Program-made: the position numbers and the translations under genes | Notes under the pieces: generated by a model | The model's input: only the letters and a program-made list of their open reading frames with translations | Databases searched by the model: none | What the model was told of the DNA's origin: nothing | Shown here: positions 1 through 9,205 of the stretch, in pieces | Layout: each line of letters opens with the position of its first letter | How positions within the stretch are numbered: the first letter of the stretch is position 1 | From: an uncultured Paracoccaceae bacterium | Lineage (GTDB): Bacteria; Pseudomonadota; Alphaproteobacteria; Rhodobacterales; Rhodobacteraceae | Direction of reading: 5' to 3' | Assembly (NCBI GenBank): GCA_947498645.1 | Contig: CANMKS010000001.1 | Span: 1,650,032-1,714,031 of the forward strand | Length of the DNA: 64,000 nt

Positions 1-1
1 G

Positions 2-448
2 TTGAAGAAACTGGCGGATGGTGTGGCCGAGGCGACCTTTCTGGCGATGGCGGGTTTGAACCGTTTGGGAATGACGGATGTGCCGCGCAGGGCTGTGATG
101 CCCGAGGATATGCTGCCCGCGGTGGCGCAGGGGGCGATCGGGATCGAGCGGCGCGGTGATGATACACGCGCTGCGGAGATGCTGGAGGCCATTCACGATG
201 GCCCAACGGGCCAGCGGCTGGCCGCGGAGCGCGCGTTTCTGGCGCATCTGGATGGGTCGTGCGAAACGCCGATTGGTGGTCTGGCTGATCTGGATGGCGG
301 ATCGCTTCGGCTGCGCGGAGAGATATTGCGCACTGATGGCACGGAAGTGTTCAACGATGACATGACCGGCGACATTGCGGATGGGGCCGAGATGGGGCGC
401 GCGATGGCCGCGAAGCTTTTGGCGCAGGCTGGTCCGGAGTTTTTCTGA
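2..448 (+). CDS. hemC: Porphobilinogen deaminase (hydroxymethylbilane synthase), 3' part
   Basis: C-terminal about 148 codons of HemC, the cytosolic enzyme that joins four porphobilinogen units into hydroxymethylbilane in tetrapyrrole synthesis. The motif LDGSCETPIGG contains the cysteine that carries the dipyrromethane cofactor in this family (compare the conserved G[SG]C...PIG motif). The reading frame is open at the window edge, so the N-terminal domains lie outside. It is convergent with the FAD oxidase gene downstream, and two perfect palindromes lie between them. The family assignment is firm; the true start cannot be seen. Confidence 0.93.
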   Translation: MKKLADGVAEATFLAMAGLNRLGMTDVPRRAVMPEDMLPAVAQGAIGIERRGDDTRAAEMLEAIHDGPTGQRLAAERAFLAHLDGSCETPIGGLADLDGGSLRLRGEILRTDGTEVFNDDMTGDIADGAEMGRAMAAKLLAQAGPEFF

Positions 449-454
449 GCGGCG

Positions 455-510
455 AAGGAATTTCGCCGAAATTCCTTCTATCCACGCAAGAAAATTCGCG
501 AATTTTCTTG
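455..510. repeat. Pair of perfect palindromes between convergent genes
   Basis: Two back-to-back palindromes. The first has arms AAGGAATTT (455-463) and AAATTCCTT (469-477) around CGCCG. The second is a perfect 24-bp palindrome at 487-510, whose left half is CAAGAAAATTCG. They fill the gap between the hemC stop and the stop of the leftward oxidase gene, so they could act as a bidirectional terminator or be a REP-like element. Both share an AATTTCGC-type core. Confidence 0.7.
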
Positions 511-511
511 C

Positions 512-1924
512 TCAGGCGGGCGGGATCACCTTTCCGGGATTGAGGATATTATTTGGATCAAGTGCTGCTTTGATTGCCCGCATTGTATCCAGTGCAACCG
601 GATCCTTGCGCCGTTTCATGGTGTCCAGCTTTGACACCCCGATCCCGTGTTCCGCACTGAATGACCCGCCCAGTTCCTGCACCACATCTTCGACCGCTTC
701 GACCAGTGCATTCATCGCATCGGGATCATTGCGGCTGATATAGCTGGTGTGGTGAATGTTGCCGTCGCCCAGATGGGCCACGATGACCTCACTGGCGTCG
801 GGATCAATGGCCTTGATGCGCGGGGTCAGCATGTCTTGAAACGTCGCGACCCTGTCCAGTGGCACGGCCACGTCCGTATTCACGAAGACCCCGCCAAAAA
901 AGGCGACCTCGCCTGCATCTTCGCGCCGTTTCCAGATGTCGCGGCGCTGGGCCTCATTCTGGGCGATGACCGCGTCCAAGACGGTGCCTTGTTCCAGCAT
1001 TGCGCCCAGCGTGTCCTCTAGCAGTGTCACGACGGGCAGGCTGCCATCCGGGGCGGGCAGGGCGTCGCGGGCCATGGTGGCCGCCACTTCGATCATGATG
1101 TTGACGTCATAGGCGTCTTCAAAGGGAGGCTGGGCATCGGGGAACAATTCGCGATGCTTGTCGATGTAACTGCGGGGCATGTATTCAAAAGCCTCGACCC
1201 CACCGCCGGTGGCGCTTTGCAGTTGATGCAGCAGGTCGAGCGCGTCGGGCAAGGACCGTACCGCGACCATCGCGGTGGCATAGGCGCGGGGTTTGGGACG
1301 CAGTTTCAGCACAGCGGCGGTGATGACCCCCAATGTGCCTTCTGCCCCGATCATCAGATTGCGCAGATCAAGGCCGGAGTTGTCCTTGTGCAGCTCGCTC
1401 ATCAAATTCATGATCCGTCCGTCGGACATCACAACCTCAAGCCCCAGGCACAGCCCGCGTGTGCTGCCGTAGCGCACGACGTTGGAGCCGCCGGCATTGG
1501 TAGAGAGCAAGCCGCCGATCATGGCAGAACCGCGGGCACCCAGCGTGAGCGGGAAGATCAGATCATGGGCCGCCGCCGCATCGTGCAGGTTGGACAGGAT
1601 GACCCCTGCGCCAACGGTGGCGGTTTGCCCTGCGGCATTGATTTCTGTGATCGTGTTGAGCCGTTCGACCGAGAGCATCAACGCGCCTTCTGCCAGGGTT
1701 GCGCCGGTCAGCCCTGTGCGGCCGGAGGCGGGCACAACCGGCGTGCCGGTATCATTGGCAATCTTGAGTATCGCGGAGACCTCGGCGGTGCTTGCAGGGC
1801 GCAGGACCGCAAGGGGGGTAGAGGTATAGGCACCCGTCCAGTCCTTGCCGTAGGGCGCGGCGTCATTGCCGGTCAGGATGTGGTCAGCGCCGATGGCTTG
1901 GGCGATTTGATCAAGAACGGACAT
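512..1924 (-). CDS. FAD-linked 2-hydroxyacid oxidase/dehydrogenase (GlcD / D-lactate dehydrogenase type)
   Basis: 470-residue flavoprotein of the FAD_binding_4 / FAD-oxidase_C family, which oxidises D-2-hydroxyacids such as D-lactate, glycolate or 2-hydroxyglutarate and passes electrons to the respiratory chain. The PCMH-type FAD domain occupies roughly the first 220 residues, with PASGRTGLTG and GAEGTLGVIT. The C-terminal half has the metal/substrate motifs HLGDGNIHH and SAEHGIG. ATG 1924 was chosen because AGGAG lies 7-8 nt upstream; a longer in-frame extension lacks such a site. The substrate cannot be decided from sequence. Single transcription unit between the hemC palindromes and a tRNA. 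Confidence 0.85.
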   Translation of the reverse strand: MSVLDQIAQAIGADHILTGNDAAPYGKDWTGAYTSTPLAVLRPASTAEVSAILKIANDTGTPVVPASGRTGLTGATLAEGALMLSVERLNTITEINAAGQTATVGAGVILSNLHDAAAAHDLIFPLTLGARGSAMIGGLLSTNAGGSNVVRYGSTRGLCLGLEVVMSDGRIMNLMSELHKDNSGLDLRNLMIGAEGTLGVITAAVLKLRPKPRAYATAMVAVRSLPDALDLLHQLQSATGGGVEAFEYMPRSYIDKHRELFPDAQPPFEDAYDVNIMIEVAATMARDALPAPDGSLPVVTLLEDTLGAMLEQGTVLDAVIAQNEAQRRDIWKRREDAGEVAFFGGVFVNTDVAVPLDRVATFQDMLTPRIKAIDPDASEVIVAHLGDGNIHHTSYISRNDPDAMNALVEAVEDVVQELGGSFSAEHGIGVSKLDTMKRRKDPVALDTMRAIKAALDPNNILNPGKVIPPA

Positions 1925-2092
1925 GCTTGGTCTCCTGTGGTGTTGGTGAGACGCTAGCGGCATACCGCGCAGGGGGGAAGTGATGGCACGCCGGAATTGT
2001 CACGCGCGTGAGGCTGGTTTGGCGGTGCCAAACGCCCCTAAGCCGGATTGTCGGCTTGCTGCGGTCTGTTTGTCGTATCTGACGGAGTTTGG

Positions 2093-2169
<77 letters not shown>

Positions 2170-2226
2170 ATTCCACGAGCGAGGGGTTACGCAATGGGGG
2201 CTGGGCTGTCAAACCGATTCTGCGGG

Positions 2227-2293
2227 TAAGGTGGGTTAAAACCCACCTTACGTGCCGCAACGGTCCCGGCTGTAAGGTGGGTCTTGACCCACG
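2227..2293. repeat. Interspersed GGTGGGT palindromic repeat, copy 1
   Basis: Two hairpins: TAAGGTGGGTT...AACCCACCTTA at 2227-2250 (11-bp arms) and GTGGGT-CTTG-ACCCAC near 2277-2292. They sit between tRNA-Met and the cydB stop. Related copies occur at 14825, 18191, 35871, 36375, 58709 and 60425. It may double as a terminator. Confidence 0.75.
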
Positions 2294-2298
2294 CGCGG

Positions 2299-3312
2299 CT
2301 AGTCATAGCGCAGCTCGGTCGCCTTGCCGCGGAAAATCACATAGGACAAGACCGTATATCCAATGATCGTCGGCAGGACGATGCAGGTTCCGATCAGGAT
2401 GATGAACAGGCTTTCGGGCGCGCTCGCCGCCTCATATATCGTGATCTTTTCTGGCACCACATAGGGATAGAAACTGTAGGCCATCCCCGCAAAAGCCGCC
2501 ACCCAAAGCGCCGTTGCAGCTGCAAATGGCTGCCACGACCGGCGGTCCCCGGCGTAGGGCATTTTGTGCAACATCGACCAGAGCCAGAACACCAGCAATG
2601 CCGACAGGACAGGCAGTGGCGCGAGGTACATCGCCTCGGGCCAGCTGAACCATTTGTCAAAGATGCGCGCACTGACGAAGGGTGTGGCCAGCGAAATGGC
2701 CCCGATCCCCAAAATCAGCCCCCAAATGCCGCCCTTGGCCCAGTCGACCGCCTTGATCTGCAATGCTTCCGAGGTCTTGTGAATGATCCATGTCGCGCCA
2801 ATAAAGCTGTACCCGACTGTCAGGAACAGGGCTGTCAGCATGGCAAAGGCGACGTTGATCCAGCTCCACTCCAGCCCCATTACATACATGCCCAGCATGA
2901 AGCCCTGGCTAAGTGAGGTCATCAGCGAGCCTGTAAAGAACGCATTGTTCCAAAGGCGTTTGTGCGGGGCAGGTGCCTTGGCCCGGAATTCGAATGCGAC
3001 ACCGCGCAGGATGAGGCCGATCAACATGATAGCAACTGGCAGATAAAGCGCTGTCAGGATTGCCCCATGCGCCGAGGGAAAGGCCACCAGCAGCAGACCA
3101 ACGGACAGCACCAACCAGGTTTCATTGGCGTCCCAGAATGGCCCGATAGAGGCGATCATACGGTCCTTTTCATCGTCGTTTGCCAAAGGAAACAGAACCC
3201 CAATACCCAGGTCAAACCCGTCCAGAACCACATAGATCAGGATGGATACACCCATCAGCGCTGCAAAGACGAATGGCAGCCAGATGTTCGCATCGCCAAA
3301 ATAGGTCATCAT
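2299..3312 (-). CDS. cydB: Cytochrome bd-type quinol oxidase subunit II
   Basis: 337-residue polytopic membrane protein. CydB is the structural partner of CydA in the terminal oxidase that reduces O2 with quinol without pumping protons. The N-terminal segment with VVLDGFDLGIG and the FWDANETWL motif are hallmarks of CydB. The start at 3312 (ATGATG; 3309 is the alternative) has GGAG close upstream and follows the cydA stop by one nucleotide, so the two are translated together. A longer upstream extension would overlap cydA and is rejected. No cydX-like small gene was seen after cydB. Confidence 0.93.
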   Translation of the reverse strand: MMTYFGDANIWLPFVFAALMGVSILIYVVLDGFDLGIGVLFPLANDDEKDRMIASIGPFWDANETWLVLSVGLLLVAFPSAHGAILTALYLPVAIMLIGLILRGVAFEFRAKAPAPHKRLWNNAFFTGSLMTSLSQGFMLGMYVMGLEWSWINVAFAMLTALFLTVGYSFIGATWIIHKTSEALQIKAVDWAKGGIWGLILGIGAISLATPFVSARIFDKWFSWPEAMYLAPLPVLSALLVFWLWSMLHKMPYAGDRRSWQPFAAATALWVAAFAGMAYSFYPYVVPEKITIYEAASAPESLFIILIGTCIVLPTIIGYTVLSYVIFRGKATELRYD

Positions 3313-3313
3313 G

Positions 3314-4708
3314 CTACTCCATTGGTATCGCTTTGGGGGTTGCCGCTGGTGATGGTGCCACGCGTGTGCCGATGTCTTCGCCTCGCGCCGCTTTGCGTGC
3401 CAGATAGAAGATGACGAAAACATAGGCCACAAGCAGTGCCGCGTAGACCGCCAGATAGGCAATCAGCGTTGACAGCACCAAGGGGGCGGGCACGTTGGCC
3501 ACCGCCTCTTTGGTTGTCATCACCCCTTGCACCAGCCAAGGCTGCCGTCCGATCTCGGTCGTGTACCAACCGGCCAGGGTTGCCAACCATCCGCTGAAGC
3601 TCATCCCGACCAGTGCGCAAAGCATCGGCTTGGGCAACCCTTCGACCCCGCGTTTGCGCCGTATGATCATATAGGTTGCGGTCCAGCTGATCAGCAGCAT
3701 CAGCAGGCCGGTGCCCACCATCACGCGGAACGACCAAAAGACCGGCAAGACACGCGGATGCAGTACCTCGCCATCCTCTGTGACAAAGTCGTCCAAGCCT
3801 TTCACTTCTCCGTTCCAGTTATGTGTCAGAATGAAAGAAGCGAGCTTGGGGATACTGATTTCGAACCGATTCTCACGGGCCTCCTCATCCGGGATCGCAA
3901 AGAGGATCAGCGGTACGGCTGTGTCGGTTTCCCAGTTGGCTTCCATCGCGGCGACTTTGGCGGGTTGATACTCTTTGGTGTTCAGCCCATGGGAGTCACC
4001 GACCAGAATTTGTACCGGGATGAGCATCGCGGCCGCAAACACAGCAGTTTTCAACGCAACGCGCACGCCTTCGGTTCGCCCGCCGATCAGCCAGCGGAAT
4101 GCGCTGACACCTGCAATCAGGAAGCTGACAGTCAAGAAGCTGGCCAAGACCATATGCGCAAAGCGATAGGGCATGGACGGATTGAATATGATGGCAAACC
4201 AATCGGTCGCATGGGCGACGCCGTCAATCATCTCATACCCTTGGGGCGTATGCATCCAAGAGTTCAACACGATAATCCAGAAGGCCGACATCATGGTGCC
4301 GAAGGCCACCAGAAAGGTTGCCATTGTGTGCAGCCAGTTGGGCACCCGGCTAAAGCCAAAGAGCATGATGCCGAGGAACACCGCCTCTAGAAAGAAGGCC
4401 GTCATGATCTCGTAGGCGAGCAGCGGCCCTGCGATATTGCCCACTTTTTCCATGAAACCGGGCCAGTTGGTGCCGAACTGGAACGACATCGTAATGCCCG
4501 ACACAACGCCCATCGCGAAGGACAGCGCAAAGATTTTCACCCAAAAGCTGTACGCCTCCATCCAGCGTTCTTGGCCGGTGCGGTTGTAGCGCAGCTTGAA
4601 GAACAGCAGCACCCAGCCCAATGCGATCGTGATCGTGGGAAACAAGATATGGAAGGATATGTTCGCCGCAAATTGAATGCGCGAAAGAAGAAGGGTTTCG
4701 AGTTCCAT
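3314..4708 (-). CDS. cydA: Cytochrome bd-type quinol oxidase subunit I (short Q-loop, CIO-like)
   Basis: 464-residue heme-bearing subunit. Visible family residues include His20 (heme b595/d region), Glu100 and Glu108 in the helix LLAYEIMTAFFLEAV, and the quinol-loop motif GRQPW. At about 464 residues it matches the short Q-loop class (cyanide-insensitive oxidase, CioA) rather than the longer E. coli form of about 520. The start at 4708 has GAGG 6-7 nt upstream. First gene of a cydAB operon. I looked for an FNR-type TTGAT-N4-ATCAA site in the 170-nt leader and found none. Confidence 0.93.
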   Translation of the reverse strand: MELETLLLSRIQFAANISFHILFPTITIALGWVLLFFKLRYNRTGQERWMEAYSFWVKIFALSFAMGVVSGITMSFQFGTNWPGFMEKVGNIAGPLLAYEIMTAFFLEAVFLGIMLFGFSRVPNWLHTMATFLVAFGTMMSAFWIIVLNSWMHTPQGYEMIDGVAHATDWFAIIFNPSMPYRFAHMVLASFLTVSFLIAGVSAFRWLIGGRTEGVRVALKTAVFAAAMLIPVQILVGDSHGLNTKEYQPAKVAAMEANWETDTAVPLILFAIPDEEARENRFEISIPKLASFILTHNWNGEVKGLDDFVTEDGEVLHPRVLPVFWSFRVMVGTGLLMLLISWTATYMIIRRKRGVEGLPKPMLCALVGMSFSGWLATLAGWYTTEIGRQPWLVQGVMTTKEAVANVPAPLVLSTLIAYLAVYAALLVAYVFVIFYLARKAARGEDIGTRVAPSPAATPKAIPME

Positions 4709-4881
4709 GCAGTGCCTCAGTTTCAGGGCGCTCATGCCCGTGATCCTTATATAGCGGCGTTGCTGGCTGGATCAGGGGGGTGCGACAGCAAGGCGCGCTG
4801 ATGTCACTATCTGGGTGGCGTTGGCGACAGGGCCATTCGTGGTCGCGCATTGCTGCGCAATGAATGAAAATGGGCTGGAGG

Positions 4882-5847
4882 TTAGCGGGTAAATGTCCAG
4901 CGCGTTTCCTGGCGATAGGGCTGATCTGGCGTCACTTTGATCGACCCGAAGCCGCGATGGTTTGGCGCATCGGGCCACGCCTGTGGTTCGATCACGAGGC
5001 CCTCATAGCAGGAACGACCGGGGCGGTGCGAGGTCGCGGCGTCGTGGATTTGCACGCCCGCCTCGGTCGTGGCCATGGCCATGCTGACATTGGTTTGTCC
5101 GGTAAGCCAAAGAACGTCACGGATGGGCTGTTTACCGCCAACAATGCAGAAGTTGTGGTCCAGATCAGGCGATCCGATCTTTGGCGCGATGGGCTGCCGG
5201 AAATCCATCGGCGTGTCCGCAACGGGTGCAACCTCGCCCGTTGGGCAGGTGTGATCGTTGACAGGCAGATAGTGATCGGCTGCGATTTGCAGCTTGTGAC
5301 CTTCCCATGTCTCTGTGCCGTCGAGGTTCCAGTAGATGTGGCTGGCAAAATTCATGCAGGTCGCGGCATCCGTGGTCCCGTCAATGGTCATGGTCAGCGC
5401 CGCAGGTGCGCTGGCCTGATAGGTCACCCGAATGTCGCGGTTACCCGGAAGCCCCGCAACGCCGTCGGCCAGTGTCAGCGCCAGTGTGACGCTATCGGCG
5501 GTTTGTGATGCAACCTGCCAAACCCGGCGATGCACCCCTTCGGACCCTGAGTGCAGGTGGACCGCGCCGTTCTCGTTGCGCTCCAATTCGTACATCATCC
5601 CGTCCAGCCGCACACGGGCATTGCTGATCCGGTTGGCGATGGGCCCCACAATCGCGCCGAAATAGCCCATCGTGTCTTCATAGTCGCTGAGCACATCCGA
5701 CCCGAGCACCAACCCATAAGGGACACCACCCAAGCGTACATCTTGCACAATCGCACCGAAGGTAAGGATACTGACGGTCAGATCGCCAGCGGCAATTGTG
5801 ATCTTGGCAATGTCGTCGCCCGTCCGGGTCGTGCCGAAATGTGCCAT
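4882..5847 (-). CDS. galM: Aldose 1-epimerase (galactose mutarotase)
   Basis: 321-residue GalM-family protein that interconverts alpha and beta anomers of galactose, useful here because GH36 and GH42 release different anomers while a dehydrogenase takes one. Motifs: GPIANRISNAR near the N-terminus, a catalytic-region HLHSG segment, and DHNF. The ATG at 5847 shares one base with the stop of the upstream beta-galactosidase (TAATG), which fixes the start. Last gene of the galactoside operon. Confidence 0.9.
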   Translation of the reverse strand: MAHFGTTRTGDDIAKITIAAGDLTVSILTFGAIVQDVRLGGVPYGLVLGSDVLSDYEDTMGYFGAIVGPIANRISNARVRLDGMMYELERNENGAVHLHSGSEGVHRRVWQVASQTADSVTLALTLADGVAGLPGNRDIRVTYQASAPAALTMTIDGTTDAATCMNFASHIYWNLDGTETWEGHKLQIAADHYLPVNDHTCPTGEVAPVADTPMDFRQPIAPKIGSPDLDHNFCIVGGKQPIRDVLWLTGQTNVSMAMATTEAGVQIHDAATSHRPGRSCYEGLVIEPQAWPDAPNHRGFGSIKVTPDQPYRQETRWTFTR

Positions 5848-7748
5848 TACAAGAGTTCCCAATGCACACCGGCGGCTGGAATCGTTGTGCCGCGCCACTC
5901 TTGCGCGGTGTTGGCGTAGTTAAAGACAAAACGATGCGTCGCCGTATCGCGGACGCGCAGGCCATCGGTCAGCATATGCGTCTCAATGCCCAGTTCCGCG
6001 CAGATGGCGCTAAGAATGTTGTCAAAAGTCCGATCATCAGGCCAACCAGCAAGATAGCGCAGGTTCGCATTGCCCATGATGGCAGGTTGGCCGTTGGTCG
6101 TTTGCGCAAACACATCTGCTGTCCCTTCCAGATGCTCGAACCAATGGACAAACTGCCCGCCACCTTCCAGTGCGATGGCGTCGTTAGGCGGCATGCTTTC
6201 GGTGAGGCTCACGCTGATGTCCGTGTTGGGCAGGTCGGGACCAAGCGGGGTGGGGATGCTCAACTCATCTGTTTTGGTGTCGGTCCGCGGACCGATCAAG
6301 GCCATGCCCTTGAAGTTGGACAGGGCGTTTCGGAGCGGATCGGAAAGCGTCATGACACCGGGTGCCATCACGAGTTTATAGTCAGAGAGGTCGCCGGTAT
6401 CTGGCGGCAGAATATCAATGTTCAAACCTGCCCGGCGCATTACGCAATAGGCCGCAAAGGCCAGGCGGAACATCTCGAAATCGGCACCCTGGGGCTGCGC
6501 ATCCCAGGCCCAGGCGCTTCCGTAGTCAAACACCAGCGCTGCTTGCGCCTGCGCCGTGCCAACATCTGCAAGCGCCTCAATCTCATCCGCCACTTGCCGC
6601 ACCTCGACCAATGCAGGGGCCGGTGCGTTGTCAGGACGTAAGAGCCCAGCGTGCATCTGCTCTTGCGCGAAAGGTGCCTGTCGCCAGCGGAAATAGCAGA
6701 CAGTCTCGGCCCCATGGGCAAAAGCCTCCCACGCCCAAAGACGCGCCATACCGGGTAGCGGGGCCGGGTTATAGGGCGCCCAGTTCACGGGGCCGGGTTG
6801 TTGTTCCATCACCCACATGCGGCCTTTGCCGACTGCGCGGTAAAGATCGTGGTGGAATGCCTGATTGTCGGGGTGGCCCTGGCGCAGAAAGGCTTGCTTG
6901 AACGCCGGTGTGCCCTCCAGCCGGTCCGACAGAAAGCCTATCGGGTAACTGTCCCATGACGCGATATCGAGGTCAGCGCCGACCTTCCAATGATCGAACG
7001 TTGTAATCCGCCCCATGTAATTATGGATCAGTGGGGCATCGGTATGTTTGCGCAGCTCGTCTGCCTGTACTTTGTTGAAGGCCACCACCTGATCCGAACT
7101 AAAGCGCCGAAAGGCGAGTTGGTGCGGGTGGTTGGGTTCGGTGACGGTCAGGTTTGGCAGGTCGATCTGATCAAAGCTGTCGTATTCCATTGACCAGAAC
7201 ACATTTCCCCAGGCGCGGTTCAAGGCATCCGTGGACTGATATTTCTGTGCGAGCCAGTCCTGAAAGCCCTTTCGGGCGGCGTCAGAGAAACTGAGCGTTG
7301 TGTCATGGCAGTCATATTCATTGTCGATTTGCCAAGCGGCGATAACTGGGTTCTTGCCATAGCGTTCACCCATCAGGCGGGCGATGCGTCGGCATTCATC
7401 ACGGTAGCCCAAATGGCTGAAATCATAGTGCCGGCGCGATCCGAACTTGCGCGGGCGACCTTGGGCATCAACCGCCAGCATGTCGGGATGTTTGTCCACC
7501 ATCCAGCGGGGCGGGGTCGCGGTCGGCGTGCCAAGGATGATTTTGAGCCCGGCACCGCCAAGCACGTCAATCGCACGGTCCAGCCAATCCCATGAAAAGG
7601 TACCGGGTGCCGGTTCCATCCGGCTCCAGCCGAACTCGCCGATCCGCACCCAGGTCAGCCCAGTTGCGACCATATGCGCGGCATCCTTGGCCCATTGGTC
7701 CTCGGGCCAGTGTTCGGGGTAGTAACAAATGCCGAGCGTGCGCTTCAT
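5847..7748 (-). CDS. Beta-galactosidase, GH42
   Basis: 633-residue GH42 enzyme that releases galactose from beta-galactosides. It begins with the typical LGICYYPEHWPE segment. The acid/base Glu144 lies in WQIDNEYDCH and the nucleophile Glu315 in WVMEQQPGP, both canonical for GH42; full family length. No signal peptide, so cytosolic, in line with import of intact oligosaccharides by the ABC system of the same operon. AAGGGA precedes the ATG. Confidence 0.93.
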   Translation of the reverse strand: MKRTLGICYYPEHWPEDQWAKDAAHMVATGLTWVRIGEFGWSRMEPAPGTFSWDWLDRAIDVLGGAGLKIILGTPTATPPRWMVDKHPDMLAVDAQGRPRKFGSRRHYDFSHLGYRDECRRIARLMGERYGKNPVIAAWQIDNEYDCHDTTLSFSDAARKGFQDWLAQKYQSTDALNRAWGNVFWSMEYDSFDQIDLPNLTVTEPNHPHQLAFRRFSSDQVVAFNKVQADELRKHTDAPLIHNYMGRITTFDHWKVGADLDIASWDSYPIGFLSDRLEGTPAFKQAFLRQGHPDNQAFHHDLYRAVGKGRMWVMEQQPGPVNWAPYNPAPLPGMARLWAWEAFAHGAETVCYFRWRQAPFAQEQMHAGLLRPDNAPAPALVEVRQVADEIEALADVGTAQAQAALVFDYGSAWAWDAQPQGADFEMFRLAFAAYCVMRRAGLNIDILPPDTGDLSDYKLVMAPGVMTLSDPLRNALSNFKGMALIGPRTDTKTDELSIPTPLGPDLPNTDISVSLTESMPPNDAIALEGGGQFVHWFEHLEGTADVFAQTTNGQPAIMGNANLRYLAGWPDDRTFDNILSAICAELGIETHMLTDGLRVRDTATHRFVFNYANTAQEWRGTTIPAAGVHWELL

Positions 7749-7778
7749 GGCAGTCCCTTTGAGTTTTTGGTCAAGCTT

Positions 7779-8600
7779 TTACAGGATTACCCGGTGTTCT
7801 GCCTGTCCGGTATAGCGGGTTTGGGTGGCAAACGTCTTGCCTTGGTCATCACCCTTCAGGCCAACGGCAGCCGAAGTGCAATAGAGCGTCGTCAGATCGT
7901 CCCCGCCAAAAGCCGGGCAAGAGGTTTGTTGTGCGCCAAAGTTGAAACTTTCAATAAAGGTGCCATCTGGCGCATAGCCCGCCACGCGACCCACCCCCCA
8001 TTGCGCGTTCCACAGATTGCCATTCGCATCCACCACGGCCCCGTCCGGACGGAACGCTGTGCCGCGCAGGTCGATGTGCAGGGTGGGCTCTGCCACGGGC
8101 CAACCGTCGTCATCCAGTGCGACGCGCATGATCATCTGTGTGGGTGTATCGGTGAAATAGGCCGTCTTGCGATCTGGCGCAAAACAGATCGCATTCGAGA
8201 TCGTGATACCGGGGTAGAGCTTGCGCAGCTCGCCTTTGTAAAAGCGGTAGATTGCCCCTGCGTTTGGCTCTGCGTTGATCCCCATGGTGCCGATCCAGAA
8301 CCCGCCCTGCGGGTCCGCACGCCCATCGTTTGACCGTGTGACAGGGTTGCCCTTTTCCAGCGGTACAACAACGCCGTGGTTGCCGGTTGTCAGGTCCAGA
8401 TGCCGGATGGCGTTGTCAGTGGCGATAAGCAGGCTGTTGTCATCAATCCAGCCTGCCGCACTGACGTAACTGTCAAAATCCCAGCGCTGTGTCTTGCTGT
8501 GCAGACGCTTGCCCAGAATATCGCACCAGAACAATTCTTTGCGGGTCGGATGCCATAGTGGCCCCTCGCCAAGTTGGCATTGTGTGGCATCAAAGATCAT
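7779..8600 (-). CDS. SMP-30/gluconolactonase-family sugar lactonase (probable galactonolactonase)
   Basis: 273-residue six-bladed beta-propeller lactonase of the SMP-30/LRE family. Motifs: EGPLWHP at the N-terminus (metal-binding Glu), [16 protein letters not shown] in the middle and [13 protein letters not shown] later. The ATG at 8600 overlaps the stop of dgoA (ATGA), which fixes the start. Placed between a sugar dehydrogenase and DgoK/DgoA, it most likely hydrolyses D-galactono-lactone. L-arabinono- or gluconolactonase activity is possible because the family is hard to split by sequence. Confidence 0.85.
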   Translation of the reverse strand: MIFDATQCQLGEGPLWHPTRKELFWCDILGKRLHSKTQRWDFDSYVSAAGWIDDNSLLIATDNAIRHLDLTTGNHGVVVPLEKGNPVTRSNDGRADPQGGFWIGTMGINAEPNAGAIYRFYKGELRKLYPGITISNAICFAPDRKTAYFTDTPTQMIMRVALDDDGWPVAEPTLHIDLRGTAFRPDGAVVDANGNLWNAQWGVGRVAGYAPDGTFIESFNFGAQQTSCPAFGGDDLTTLYCTSAAVGLKGDDQGKTFATQTRYTGQAEHRVIL

Positions 8601-9202
8601 GTGGCCGCCGCATCGTAAGCTGCAACCATATCGCGGGCCCGTGCCGCGACCTCGGCCACGGAGAGCCCCGGCTGATAGAGCGCAGAACCGATGCCAAAAC
8701 CATCCGCACTGGCCGCCATCCATTCTGCAAAGTTATCCGCACCCGCGCCACCAACCGCATAAACCTGCGTGCCCTTGGGCAGCACCGCACGGATGGCTTT
8801 GATCCCCGCAGGGCCAATCAGACTGGCGGGGAAAATCTTCAGGCCATCTGCGCCGGCCTTGAGTGCGCCAAAACATTCGGTTGGTGTCATGACGCCGGGC
8901 CAGCTTTGCATGCCTGCGGTTTTGGTGGCGACGATCACCCGCTGGTCATAGTTGGGCGAGACGATCAGTTTGCCGCCAACTTGGGCGACCCGCCCGACAT
9001 CCTCGACCGACAGGACCGTGCCAGCGCCGATCAACGCGTCATTGCCATGCGCGTCCACCATTGCCTTGATGCTGTCAAACGGATCAGGCGAGTTCAGCGG
9101 CACTTCGATCTTGGTGATGCCTGCGTCGATCAGGGCGGCAGCAATGGGTGCCGCCTCAACCGGAGTGATCCCGCGCAGAATCGCAATCAGAGGGCGCTCC
9201 AT
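8597..9202 (-). CDS. dgoA: 2-dehydro-3-deoxy-6-phosphogalactonate aldolase
   Basis: 201-residue class I aldolase of the KDPG/KDPGal family; splits KDPGal to pyruvate and glyceraldehyde 3-phosphate. Schiff-base Lys122 lies in GLKIFPAS and Glu33 in [15 protein letters not shown] and the VMTPTE segment are typical of DgoA rather than Eda. AGGA lies 7 nt upstream of ATG 9202. Neighbour dgoK ends 3 nt upstream and the lactonase start overlaps its stop. Confidence 0.92.
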   Translation of the reverse strand: MERPLIAILRGITPVEAAPIAAALIDAGITKIEVPLNSPDPFDSIKAMVDAHGNDALIGAGTVLSVEDVGRVAQVGGKLIVSPNYDQRVIVATKTAGMQSWPGVMTPTECFGALKAGADGLKIFPASLIGPAGIKAIRAVLPKGTQVYAVGGAGADNFAEWMAASADGFGIGSALYQPGLSVAEVAARARDMVAAYDAAAT

Positions 9203-9205
9203 GGG

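Noticed and set aside
1154..1957. 267-codon open frame on the plus strand opposite the FAD oxidase
   Set aside because: Antisense shadow of a GC-rich gene with clear family motifs; composition is rich in Gln/His/Gly and shows no family features.
4709..4881. FNR-type anaerobox before cydA
   Set aside because: No TTGAT-N4-ATCAA-like palindrome could be read in the leader.
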